From JANMZR01 sp031383555 (lineage in GTDB: Bacteria; Bacteroidota; Bacteroidia; Cytophagales; Spirosomataceae): DNA of 11,778 bases. The stretch covers positions 1 to 11,778 of the forward strand of contig JANMZR010000011.1 in the NCBI GenBank assembly GCA_031383555.1, given 5' to 3'. Position numbers and translations under genes: made by a program. Within the stretch, counting starts at the first letter, position 1; each line of letters begins with the position of its first letter. Shown here piece by piece: positions 5,944 through 11,778 of the stretch. Below the pieces are notes generated by a model, which saw nothing but the letters and a program-made list of their open reading frames with translations, did no database searches and was not told the DNA's origin.

Positions 5944-5951
5944 TTATTTTT
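5944..5951 (+). repeat. Right 8-bp direct repeat flanking the MITE-like element
   Basis: TTATTTTT is the exact copy of 5684-5691 directly outside the right inverted repeat. It overlaps the TAA stop (5950-5952) of the adjacent pseudogene, which places the proposed insertion at the 3' end of that gene. Confidence 0.5.
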
Positions 5952-6170
5952 AATAAATTTCATCAATCAACTTCGAAAGCTTTCGGTCTTTTTCGGTAAT
6001 AGTAACACCACTATCATGTGTAAAAAGGCTTATTTCTACCTTATTTTAAACATCGCTCCAATTGGGATGATGTGCCATTTTTTCCGCAGCAAAAGCAAGC
6101 TGGGTCATAAAAGCAAAAGCCTATACAAAATCAATAAATATAAAATCTGTTTCAGTTGATTATTTTCCTC
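5950..6170 (-). pseudogene. phhB: Decayed pterin-4a-carbinolamine dehydratase
   Basis: The minus strand encodes a recognisable but broken dehydratase. It begins in one frame with EENNQLKQ (from 6170). A frameshift around 6145-6152 leads to TDFIFIDFV, then an in-frame TAG (6121-6123), then AFAFMTQLAFAAEKMAHHPN and WSDV. A second in-frame stop, TAA (6046-6048), stands where the family has Tyr. The tail NKVEISLFTHDSGVTITEKD then RKLSKLIDEIY is intact to the TAA at 5950-5952. The family signature E-K-x-x-H-H-P-x-W, V-Y-N-K-V and T-H-D-x-G is otherwise clear. The intact enzyme would recycle the 4a-hydroxytetrahydropterin formed by aromatic amino acid hydroxylases. The start codon is also gone (TAG-TAA precede GAG), so with two stops, a frameshift and no start this is very unlikely to be functional. 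Confidence 0.85.
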
Positions 6171-6604
6171 TTACTAGATGTTTTTTTTATATTTATTTTT
6201 TTGAGTAAAGTTTGTGAATTTCAATACAATAATTGTTACATAAAATTTTTTAAATCTTATGTAATTCACATGTTTATAGAACAGTTTTTAGAAGTATATT
6301 AATTTTCACAGCAAATTTGCCGAGATTTTAAGCCTAGCTAAAGAAATAACATTGATTGATTAACTCTATAAGAAGAAAAAAGTCATTAGCGGAAATAGTT
6401 GTTGGGTTCGTAATTTTGGAACTGGTTGAAATGGAAGAGAATTTATTAATATAACCCTGTAATTAGGATTGCTGCAAAATCATTTATTCCTGTACTTTTC
6501 TATTTTACTGCCAACCAACACCTTCATTAATTTGGCATACAATCAGGCTTATTATTGGCAGTAAATACATGCATGATAAAGCAACTGTGCTCTATTAATC
6601 CTAA
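6171..6604. other. 434-base AT-rich spacer with inverted repeats
   Basis: No gene is recognised. It holds an 8-bp perfect inverted repeat, TTACATAA/TTATGTAA (6236-6243 and 6257-6264), upstream of the dehydratase pseudogene, where it might have been part of that gene's control region. It also has an 11-bp perfect inverted repeat, TTTACTGCCAA/TTGGCAGTAAA (6504-6514 and 6555-6565), downstream of the hybrid kinase. The 40-base loop and missing T-tract make the latter a poor terminator. Short broken frames around 6270-6360 show no recognised family. Confidence 0.45.
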
Positions 6605-9600
6605 CTAATTACTATGTTTTTTTACTAACTCCACAATTTTACTGTATAATTGGTTTTCGTCAATCGGTTTGGAAATATAATCGTCCATGCCAAATTCTTT
6701 GCATTTGGCAACATCCATTGTGGTTACATCAGCCGTTAAAGCAATAATTGGAATATTAGATTTCATTGTTTTTCGAATGTAATCTGTTGCTTCAAAGCCA
6801 TTCATTTCGGGCATTTGCAAATCCATCAAAATAATATCGTAGGTATTGGTACGAAATTTCTCTATGGCAATTTTTCCATTGTCTACTACTTCATGTTCAA
6901 ATCCAAAATCACTTAAAATCATTTTGATTAATAATTGATTTAATGCCACATCTTCGGCTACTAATATGCGGAGGTTTATAATTTCTGAACTTGGTTTTAG
7001 TATCTCTTTTTCATGTTGTGTTTTCATTTCTGTTTTACCAAAAGGCAGAATAAAACTAAATATTGAACCTTCACCTAGCTTACTACTTACATTAATTGTC
7101 CCTCCTTGAAATTCTACAAATTGCTTTACTATGGCAAGCCCAAGTCCTGTACCCCCGTAAGAATTTGATGTATTTATTTCTGCTTGTTCAAACAAATTGA
7201 AAATTAAATTTATTTTATCATCAGCAATACCAATACCTGAATCGGCAACGGAAAATTCAATAGAAACATTTTCTTCCTCTTCACTTTCTATTTTAATGCT
7301 TAGTTTAATTTTTCCTTTATGAGTAAATTTTATTGCATTACTCATTAAGTTTAAAATAATCTGATTCAATCTTACTGAATCACCTACTAAAATAGCTGGT
7401 ATTTCGGGGTCATATTCAGATACAAATTCTAAATTCTTTTCTTTTATTTTGAGGTCAAAAGAATGTATTATTGAATTTATTGATTTACGAATTTCAAATG
7501 GTTGTTTTTCAAAAGTCATTTTACCAGTATCTACTTTTGCCAAATCAAGTATATCGTTTATGAGTATATGTAATGAATTGCCACTTGTTTTTATTGCCTC
7601 TACAAAATCTTTTTGTTTTTCGCCCAACTCGGTTTTCATTAAAACATTTGTAAATCCTAATATGGTGTTCAATGGGGTTCGAATTTCGTGACTCATGTTT
7701 GATAAAAACTGTTGTTTGGACTTGGCTACATTTTCTGCGTACACCTTTGCCTCGATCAATTCTTTTTCAATTCTTTTTTCTTCACTGATGTTGGTGTTTG
7801 TTCCCACCCAACGTATTACTTTTCCTACTTCATCCTTTATGGGCATTATCCTAGTGAGAAACGGACGGAAAATATTATCCGCACCTCTCAAAGGGAATAC
7901 CATTTCAAAAGGCTCGCCATTGTTTATAGAATTCTGCCATTGTTCCAAAACAGAAGGTAATTTTTCGGGATCATGTACGGATTTCCAGCCCCAGCCTTTC
8001 ATTTCTTCGGGTGTAGTACCTGTGTATTCAAACCATCGCTTGTTATACCAATAAATCCAACCATCGGCATTTGCCATCCATGCAAGGTTTTGAATGTTGT
8101 TGGCAAGGGTGTTGAACTGTTGTTCACTTTCTAAAACCTTTTTATGGGCAGTTTCCTGGTCAGTAATATCTCCGATAGCCAGCAGAATTAATTTTTCGTC
8201 ACCTGTTACATTGACTATCTCACGGGCATTTAGTATTACAATACGTTCGCCAATGTTGGGAAAATTATGTGTTACTACAAAATTTTCGAACATTGATTTA
8301 TGCGGCAAAATGTTTAGTAACTGTTCCCTTAAGTCAGGAATATTCCATTGTTTGTTGCCGAGGTCAAATATTAATTTACCTTCAGTATCTTTTTCATTTA
8401 CTTGGAATACTTTATAAAATGAGCTGTTAGCCGTTTTAATTCGTAGATGTTTATCCAACACCAGCAGCGGCTCGTGTAAATTGGATATTATGGCTTCAGC
8501 ATAATCTCTTGCTTCAGTAATCTGTTCGTTAAGCCCAATCATTTCCTGATTTACAACAGTTAGTTCCTCATTGGTACTTTGCAATTCTTCTTTACTAGTT
8601 TCCATTTCCTCATTCAGACTCTGCAGTTCTTCGCTGCCACTCAGCAGTTCTTCATTGGCGCTTTGCAGTTCTTCATTGGCTGCCTCCTGGTCTTCGGTAA
8701 TACTACGCATGTCTTCCCGACTTTGCGCCAATTCTTTTTCTAATTGAGCAATACGTAAATCTTTAGCCGCATTGGTTAATTTGGAAGCAACGGTTTTTTT
8801 ATTACCGTTAGGAATTTGATTATTGGCATTAAAAAAATGATTATGAAATAGTACCAGATAATGAGGCTCAATAATATTGGGTAACGGAATAGCCTCAATT
8901 GAAATATTGTATTGTACGCCATTTGCCTGAATAGGAATATTTTCTTTTATAACAGTTGTGTTTTCTTTTTTTGCTTTGTGCAAAATATTACGCAGTTCAA
9001 AAGCCAACCCTTCCTTAGCCATCTTCATTAAATTTAGACTAGCTTTGCCGGGCGATGGTTCTAAAAAGAAACCAGTACTGCCCCTAAAATGCACAATATC
9101 CATAGCCTCATTTACCACCACGCCGGCAGGGGTGTATTTGCTAAGCATGATATCATCGGCCGTTTTTTGAAAGTCGGTAAGAATTATTTCGCTTTTGCTA
9201 TTAATATGTATATCTGCAAAACTTTTTTCGCTAAGCAGGCTTGTAGAAGGCACAAACCTACCCGGAATATCTTTACGAGTAAATAATTTATCGGTTTTAG
9301 TAGTGCCCTTTAATTGGCAAATTCCAAAATGCTCAGGTACGCCGCTGGTAGTTTCAGATTTGCCAAGCAATAAAAACCCTTTGGGGTTTAAAGAATAATG
9401 AAATGTGGTGAGTGCCTTTTTTTGCAGATAAGGCTCCATATAAATAAGCACATTGCGGCAGCTTATAAAATCCATTTTGCTAAAAGCAGGGTCTTTTAAA
9501 AAATTATGAACAGCAAATACACATAAATCTCTAATGGATTTTTTAGCTTGGTAGTCGCCATTATTTTTTGTAAAATATTCTTTCAAGTGTTCTTCCCTTA

Positions 9601-10768
9601 ATCCCTTTACTTCGTTTTTTGAATAAATTCCATTTCTTGCTTTTGAAATGGCTGGTTCACTGATGTCTGTAGCAAAAATTTGAACTCTTTGATAACCTTC
9701 TTGTGAAAACCTATCTCCCAACAATTCTTTAAAACAGATTGCAATTGAATACACTTCTTCACCAGTACTGCAACCTGCCACCCAAACTCGAATGGGCTCG
9801 CCGGCTGTTTTATTTTTTACAATGAGCGGAAATACAGAATTGCATAAATTATCAAAAATTTTCGGGTCTCTGAAAAAATCAGTTACGGGAATCAGCAGGT
9901 CTTGGTACAGCAAATCTTGTTCAGTTTTTTTTTCTCGTAAATATTTTAAATAGGCTGAAGGTTCTTCAGTTTTATTAATGGCCATCCTGCGCAATAACCT
10001 TCTGCGGATAGTTGATTGTTTGTAATAGGTAAAGTCAGTCCCCTTGCGAATGCGTAGCAGCGACAGAATTTGTTTAAACACATCTTCATCCTGTTGCGGC
10101 ATATTTTCTTCATCTATGGCATGGCCATTGGTAATTCTGGTTACTTCCAATAGTTTTTGTGGTATTTTTTCAGGCGGCAAAATAAAATCAACCACACCGG
10201 CTTCCATGGCACTATGCGGCATGCCTTCATATTGTGCACTTTCTTCATCTTGTGCAAACGTAATGCCTCCGTGGTCTTTAATGGCTTTCAATCCCATGGT
10301 ACCATCGCTGGCAGTACCAGATAATACAACACCAATTGCATGGCTTTGATGTACTTCAGCTAACGATGTAAAAAAAAGGTCAATGGGCAGATTGCGTTCT
10401 CCGAATTGTCGGGGCAGGCTGTTTTTGCTTTTTGCAGGGCGTGGACTTAGCTCCAGCACACCATCATTGGCAATCATCATTTTATTGCTAGGAATGATAT
10501 AGATATGGTCAGGCTGCACTTTAATATCATCAGCAATTTCTAATACGGGGATTGTGGTAACTTTTTGAAGCAACTCAACAAGCATGCTTTCATGGCTGGG
10601 GTCAAGGTGCTGTACCAACACATAAGCCATACCAGAGTCATCGGGTATGGCTTTTAATAATTTTTTAAAAGCATCGAGCCCACCTGCAGATGCGCCAATA
10701 CCTACTACGGGAAAATGATTGGGAGATTTGATGAGTTTCTTTTCTATCTCTGGTATTTTGTTTTTCAT
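6605..10768 (-). CDS. CheB-CheR-PAS hybrid sensor histidine kinase with receiver
   Basis: This 1387-residue cytosolic signalling protein has no predicted membrane segment. The domains, in order, are as follows. CheB methylesterase, ~18-210: catalytic S27 in GASAGG, H54 in QHLDPSH and D155 in SGTASDGTMG. CheR methyltransferase, ~225-490: SAM loop VWVAGCSTGEE at 328-338 and FISCRNVLIYM at 434-444. A PAS-like segment, ~535-645. A coiled-coil signalling helix, ~665-750, with repeated NEELQSxNEEL-type heptads. PAS, ~755-870. A second PAS (PAS_3-like, GWGWKSVHDPE), ~880-1000. HisKA with SNMSHEIRTPLN, phospho-acceptor H1027. HATPase_c, with N box NLMSNAIKF (1140-1148), DSGIGI (1176-1181) and GGTGLGL (1205-1211). 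C-terminal receiver, ~1266-1385: E1272, D1273, phospho-acceptor D1316, T1345, K1367. No CheB-type N-terminal receiver is present and no chemotaxis genes are nearby, so it probably works as a stand-alone stress or signal phosphorelay. The input signal and target are unknown. Confidence 0.96.
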   Translation of the reverse strand: MKNKIPEIEKKLIKSPNHFPVVGIGASAGGLDAFKKLLKAIPDDSGMAYVLVQHLDPSHESMLVELLQKVTTIPVLEIADDIKVQPDHIYIIPSNKMMIANDGVLELSPRPAKSKNSLPRQFGERNLPIDLFFTSLAEVHQSHAIGVVLSGTASDGTMGLKAIKDHGGITFAQDEESAQYEGMPHSAMEAGVVDFILPPEKIPQKLLEVTRITNGHAIDEENMPQQDEDVFKQILSLLRIRKGTDFTYYKQSTIRRRLLRRMAINKTEEPSAYLKYLREKKTEQDLLYQDLLIPVTDFFRDPKIFDNLCNSVFPLIVKNKTAGEPIRVWVAGCSTGEEVYSIAICFKELLGDRFSQEGYQRVQIFATDISEPAISKARNGIYSKNEVKGLREEHLKEYFTKNNGDYQAKKSIRDLCVFAVHNFLKDPAFSKMDFISCRNVLIYMEPYLQKKALTTFHYSLNPKGFLLLGKSETTSGVPEHFGICQLKGTTKTDKLFTRKDIPGRFVPSTSLLSEKSFADIHINSKSEIILTDFQKTADDIMLSKYTPAGVVVNEAMDIVHFRGSTGFFLEPSPGKASLNLMKMAKEGLAFELRNILHKAKKENTTVIKENIPIQANGVQYNISIEAIPLPNIIEPHYLVLFHNHFFNANNQIPNGNKKTVASKLTNAAKDLRIAQLEKELAQSREDMRSITEDQEAANEELQSANEELLSGSEELQSLNEEMETSKEELQSTNEELTVVNQEMIGLNEQITEARDYAEAIISNLHEPLLVLDKHLRIKTANSSFYKVFQVNEKDTEGKLIFDLGNKQWNIPDLREQLLNILPHKSMFENFVVTHNFPNIGERIVILNAREIVNVTGDEKLILLAIGDITDQETAHKKVLESEQQFNTLANNIQNLAWMANADGWIYWYNKRWFEYTGTTPEEMKGWGWKSVHDPEKLPSVLEQWQNSINNGEPFEMVFPLRGADNIFRPFLTRIMPIKDEVGKVIRWVGTNTNISEEKRIEKELIEAKVYAENVAKSKQQFLSNMSHEIRTPLNTILGFTNVLMKTELGEKQKDFVEAIKTSGNSLHILINDILDLAKVDTGKMTFEKQPFEIRKSINSIIHSFDLKIKEKNLEFVSEYDPEIPAILVGDSVRLNQIILNLMSNAIKFTHKGKIKLSIKIESEEEENVSIEFSVADSGIGIADDKINLIFNLFEQAEINTSNSYGGTGLGLAIVKQFVEFQGGTINVSSKLGEGSIFSFILPFGKTEMKTQHEKEILKPSSEIINLRILVAEDVALNQLLIKMILSDFGFEHEVVDNGKIAIEKFRTNTYDIILMDLQMPEMNGFEATDYIRKTMKSNIPIIALTADVTTMDVAKCKEFGMDDYISKPIDENQLYSKIVELVKKHSN

Positions 10769-10910
10769 CGTATGGGCAATAGATTGATATGCAATTTACA
10801 TTATTAATGTATAGGTTTTAGGTTTTATCTTTTTGTTTTTCAGCACTTTAAGCAACTACAGTAATAAGTTGAATAAATAAGTTTAGCTAATTATTCCACA
10901 TCTCGAGGTT

Positions 10911-10930
10911 TGGGGCTTCATAAAGCCCCA
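10911..10930. terminator. Hairpin at the 3' end of the 112-residue ORF
   Basis: TGGGGCTT (10911-10918) and AAGCCCCA (10923-10930) pair perfectly around the loop CATA, overlapping the stop codon and last codons of the minus-strand ORF. On the minus strand no T-tract follows directly (AACCTCGAGA). On the plus strand a six-T run follows after seven bases (GCGATAC). It could work as a terminator for transcription from either side, but no plus-strand gene ends here, so the role is uncertain. Confidence 0.4.
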
Positions 10931-11256
10931 GCGATACTTTTTTGTGTTATTGTCATTCTTAAAATATAGCTATAGTTATCTATTGAAAAAAGTGTTGCGT
11001 CTTTGTTTTTTCCACTGAGAATCATATCCCGTTTAATTTCGGCAGCAATAACACTAAAATTGATGCCATCACCACTAAAATCTAAAGTATAAAAGGTGCC
11101 CATCCTAATAAATTCTGGTGTGTGTGAATTCAATTTTTGGGAATATTTTACAGATTGCTCTAATTTGTAATAATCGGCCAGCAAACTGTTGTTAATGAGC
11201 CTAAAAAGGTAACCTTTTATAAGATTCCTATTGTTTATATGTGCAAATAAACTCAC
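10918..11256 (-). CDS. Hypothetical protein, 112 residues (start uncertain)
   Basis: I do not recognise this protein. The chosen start is a GTG (11254-11256) giving MSLFAHINNRN; no ATG is available nearby. The frame is open further upstream without a stop through 11,300 into the GC-rich part, reading SGHLIFCPVL just before the GTG. The true N-terminus could therefore have been cut off by the composition break. The sequence is soluble and mixed alpha/beta in character (GTFYTLDFSGDGINFSVIAA and YSYILRMTI look like strands), with no signal peptide, cysteine motif or membrane helix. It is upstream of the hybrid kinase on the same strand, ~150 bases away with a hairpin between, so co-transcription is doubtful. 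Confidence 0.5.
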   Translation of the reverse strand: MSLFAHINNRNLIKGYLFRLINNSLLADYYKLEQSVKYSQKLNSHTPEFIRMGTFYTLDFSGDGINFSVIAAEIKRDMILSGKNKDATLFSIDNYSYILRMTITQKSIAGAL

Positions 11257-11301
11257 TAGGACTGGGCAAAATATAAGATGTCCTGACCCTTCTTTTAGTT
11301 C
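11257..11301. other. Composition break between AT-rich and GC-rich DNA
   Basis: Left of this interval the sequence is Bacteroidota-like and AT-rich. From 11301 (CTGGCGGCGTG) it is strongly GC-rich. The bases 11302-11308 pair with 11390-11396 on the far side of the tRNA (ACGCCGC/GCGGCGT on the minus strand), so they belong with the tRNA; the junction should lie at or left of 11301. No integrase and no duplicate of the tRNA 3' end was seen in the AT-rich part. Confidence 0.7.
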
Positions 11302-11311
11302 TGGCGGCGTG

Positions 11312-11384
11312 TCGGGGCGCCCGGTCTCGAACCGGGAACCTCATGGTCCCAAACCATGCGCTCTGCCAATTGAGCTACGCCCCG
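11312..11384 (-). tRNA. tRNA-Pro (anticodon TGG)
   Basis: This is a complete 73-base cloverleaf. The acceptor stem CGGGGCG/CGCCCCG has the C1-G72 pair typical of bacterial tRNA-Pro and discriminator A73. The D arm is GCTC-AATTGGCA-GAGC, the anticodon stem CATGG/CCATG with loop TTTGGGA (anticodon at 11349-11351 on the plus strand as CCA), and the T arm CCCGG-TTCGAGA-CCGGG. CCA is not encoded (CAC follows). It reads codon CCA and, by wobble, other proline codons. Flanking bases extend the acceptor pairing by another 7-bp GC stem after a short gap. It is divergent from the lipoprotein gene. Confidence 0.97.
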
Positions 11385-11419
11385 TCGTGACGCCGCTGCC
11401 GGAATGATACTATTTGCCC

Positions 11420-11778
11420 ATGAAGGCACTGCTCCTGCTCTCCGTGGCGTTCCTGGCCGCCTGCTCCTCCTCCGCGCCCAAACCCCTGTTCGTCGACAAC
11501 GACGAGCGGCGCGAGCTCTCCGCCGACGAGCAGGAGCGCTCGGCTCGGCAGGCCCTCGAAGACGTGCAGCGCCGCATCGAGGCGGGCGAACTGCCCAAGA
11601 TCCTCTTCGAGTTCGACCGCGACGAGATCACGCCGGAATCGGCGCCCACGCTGGACATGGTCGCCAACGTCATCGTGAGGAACGACAAGCTCAAGGTCAT
11701 CATCCTCGCGCACACCGACTCCATCGGGACCGAGGAGTACAACCAAGACCTCTCGGAACGGCGCGCGCGCTCGCCCCC
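11420..11778 (+). CDS. OmpA/Pal-type peptidoglycan-associated lipoprotein, N-terminal part
   Basis: The gene runs off the right edge; 119 complete codons are present. The signal peptide MKALLLLSVAFLAAC ends in the lipobox LAAC, so Cys15 is the lipidation site. A charged helical linker follows (~25-58), then the start of the OmpA C-terminal domain: LPKILFEFDRDEITPESAPT (~58-77), LKVIILAHTDSIGTEEYN (~91-108) and LSERRARS (~110-117). This fits the family pattern FxFD...HTDxxGxxxYNxxLSxxRAxxV, with A instead of the usual G before HTD. Such lipoproteins tether the outer membrane to peptidoglycan. Codon use is strongly G/C at third positions, unlike everything to its left. The last bases (GCTCGCCCCC) give Pro where the family has Val or Ala, perhaps a sequence error at an assembly edge. 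Confidence 0.88.
   Translation, partial: MKALLLLSVAFLAACSSSAPKPLFVDNDERRELSADEQERSARQALEDVQRRIEAGELPKILFEFDRDEITPESAPTLDMVANVIVRNDKLKVIILAHTDSIGTEEYNQDLSERRARSP

Noticed and set aside
5842..6159. Plus-strand ORF of 105 residues
   Set aside because: It spans the right arm of the MITE-like element and the antisense of the dehydratase pseudogene, so it is a composite shadow.
6504..6565. 11-bp perfect inverted repeat, considered as the kinase terminator
   Set aside because: The loop is 40 bases and no T-tract follows on the minus strand.
8540..8700. Short DNA repeats with CTTCATT and TTTGCAGTTC
   Set aside because: They encode the heptad-repeated NEELQS coiled coil of the hybrid kinase and are explained by the protein.
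1..11300. Genomic island with attachment-site repeat of the tRNA-Pro 3' end
   Set aside because: I found no second copy of the tRNA tail (TTCGAGACCGGGCGCC) in the AT-rich part and no integrase, so an island with both ends in view is not supported.
11375..11746. Two long minus-strand ORFs in the GC-rich end
   Set aside because: They are antisense to the lipoprotein gene, whose signal peptide and OmpA motifs are clear. Long shadow ORFs are expected in GC-rich DNA.
1..11778. CRISPR array, rRNA, or phage genes
   Set aside because: No regular repeat-spacer pattern, ribosomal RNA segment or phage structural family was seen on either strand.

Overview
Almost the whole window (1 to about 11,260-11,300) looks like a Bacteroidota chromosome. 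It is AT-rich, the genes have no convincing Shine-Dalgarno sites, and the protein families are typical of the phylum: a CopA-type oxidase fused to a CopB-type barrel, Cys-rich four-helix copper proteins, SHOCT mini-proteins and CheB-CheR-PAS hybrid kinases. All gene calls in this part with family support lie on the minus strand. The last ~480 bases are abruptly GC-rich and hold a tRNA-Pro and the start of an OmpA/Pal-type lipoprotein. That segment reads like a different genome.

Layout from left to right: the first 40 codons of a polyphosphate kinase 2 gene (1-120); an 800-base stretch with little convincing coding, containing two copies of a ~46-base structured repeat; a one-domain vicinal-oxygen-chelate (glyoxalase/extradiol dioxygenase-like) enzyme (931-1440); a five-gene copper-handling operon (5433 down to 1743); a repeat-rich, decayed zone (5590-6170) with two hairpins, a 252-bp MITE-like element flanked by an exact 8-bp direct repeat, and a pterin-4a-carbinolamine dehydratase pseudogene; a 1387-residue CheB-CheR-PAS-histidine kinase-receiver hybrid (6605-10768); an unclassified 112-residue ORF (10918-11256); and then the composition break, tRNA-Pro(TGG) and the lipoprotein.

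The copper operon is the functional core. In transcription order it encodes a secreted multicopper oxidase carrying its own outer-membrane barrel, a cytosolic Cys-rich copper-storage protein, a one-helix SHOCT membrane protein, a lipoprotein that is about 27% methionine, and a 34-residue heavy-metal-binding-domain protein. Together they suggest Cu(I) oxidation at the outer membrane, Met-rich scavenging in the periplasm and thiol sequestration in the cytoplasm. A dyad 40-78 bases upstream of the first start codon is the best candidate for its control site. No copper-sensing regulator is visible in the window.

The most interesting observations are the oxidase-barrel fusion within a compact copper operon, the MITE-like element with its flanking duplication next to a decayed gene, the operator-like dyad, and the sharp composition change beside tRNA-Pro. 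The last is either an assembly chimera (more likely) or the edge of a foreign island.
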